A stretch of DNA of 64,000 nucleotides, from positions 107,320 to 171,319 of the forward strand of contig NZ_JBDKWZ010000016.1 in NCBI RefSeq assembly GCF_039710355.1, read 5' to 3'. The notes beneath the pieces are model-generated. The model ran no database searches. It saw only the letters and a program-made list of their open reading frames with translations, and had not been told where the DNA came from. The first letter of the stretch is position 1, and every line of letters begins with the position of its first letter. Positions 63,878-64,000 of the stretch are shown in pieces. The position numbers and the translations under genes were made by a program. Origin of the DNA: Rapidithrix thailandica (GTDB lineage: Bacteria > Bacteroidota > Bacteroidia > Cytophagales > Flammeovirgaceae).

Positions 63878-64000
63878 CTAAGTACATGACAAAAATAAGC
63901 AGAGGGCTTTTTTAATCATATTATTGATATTATTTAAAAACACCTCTGAGAGTTTATCAAGGCCATAGGAGAAAAAGCTAACCGCTCTTCTGCCATGCTT
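63878..64000 (-). mobile_element. C-terminal end of an IS transposase gene (IS4-like), cut by the window edge
   Basis: The last 40 codons of a frame that enters from the right: HGRRAVSFFSYGLDKLSEVF, then a tail ending FLSCT and a TAG stop at 63878-63880. The RRAxSxFxYGLD string and the FLSCT end resemble IS4-type transposases of Bacteroidota from memory; this was not checked against a database. The inverted terminal repeat is not evident, because the stop codon is almost at the junction with the GNAT gene, so the element must end within a few bases of it or be truncated. Confidence 0.5.

Noticed and set aside
1..64000. Search for tRNA, rRNA, CRISPR arrays and prophage genes.
   Set aside because: None seen by eye; short tRNA-like folds were not supported by any conserved arm pattern.

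Overview
The window looks like chromosome from a member of the Bacteroidota, most likely Cytophagales and probably close to Cyclobacteriaceae. The evidence is two SusC/SusD pairs, two proteins with type IX secretion C-terminal sorting domains, a TssD (Hcp-like) protein of the Bacteroidota type VI secretion (T6SS-iii) kind, an FG-GAP/UnbV lipoprotein, promoters of the TTTG-N18-TAnnTTTG type and general lack of Shine-Dalgarno sites. The species assignment is inference. No rRNA, tRNA or CRISPR array was seen.

Layout. 1-3.2 kb: end of a NarX/DesK-type sensor kinase with its LuxR-type regulator, two small membrane proteins and a frameshifted outer-membrane protein. 3.3-6.3 kb: an RNA/DNA end-repair pair (HD-Pnk and an RNA ligase) split by a 161-bp mobile repeat, then a GNAT acetyltransferase. 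6.5-8.5 kb: a second copy of the repeat abutting a broken thioredoxin-like gene, then a D-threonine-aldolase-like enzyme. 9.3-11.4 kb: a secreted GH19 chitinase. 11.5-17.6 kb: an AT-rich accessory island with decayed genes at both edges, a metzincin-type metalloprotease translationally coupled to the first of five tandem secreted paralogs, and a convergent tssD gene. 17.7-19.5 kb: a GreA/GreB-like protein and a DbpA-like helicase. 19.7-31 kb: a minus-strand utilisation locus (SusC, SusD, FG-GAP/UnbV lipoprotein, GH92 mannosidase) with a structured leader. 31-32.9 kb: a geneless stretch. 32.9-44.6 kb: envelope proteins, an ECF sigma factor, a porin-like protein, a phosphoesterase, an SDR reductase divergent from an IclR regulator, and small membrane or lipoproteins. 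44.9-47.9 kb: a cytochrome c/PA14/propeller lipoprotein. 48.7-62.9 kb: a plus-strand locus (SusC, SusD, two lipoproteins, a DigH-like glycosidase, NamZ, a sodium symporter, an HGSNAT-like acetyltransferase) that reads as peptidoglycan glycan scavenging. 63.2-64 kb: a GNAT gene cut at its 5' end by what looks like the end of an IS transposase gene.

How parts work together. In the island, the metalloprotease is a candidate T6SS cargo toxin, the five signal-peptide paralogs a candidate immunity array, and TssD the tube protein. The spacers between the paralogs carry the last codons of tssD, so the array appears to have grown by duplication from the tssD-proximal end. This is the best candidate here for an undescribed system. 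In the 48.7-62.9 kb locus, a cell-surface glycosidase, SusCD import, an exo-muramidase and a symporter form a plausible route from cell-wall glycan to cytoplasmic amino sugar.

Four 161-bp repeats (4534, 6486, 43780, 48023) with short terminal inverted repeats and 3-bp target duplications are a non-autonomous mobile element family. Three long perfect palindromes sharing a GGTTTT-N-AAAACC centre form a second repeat family.
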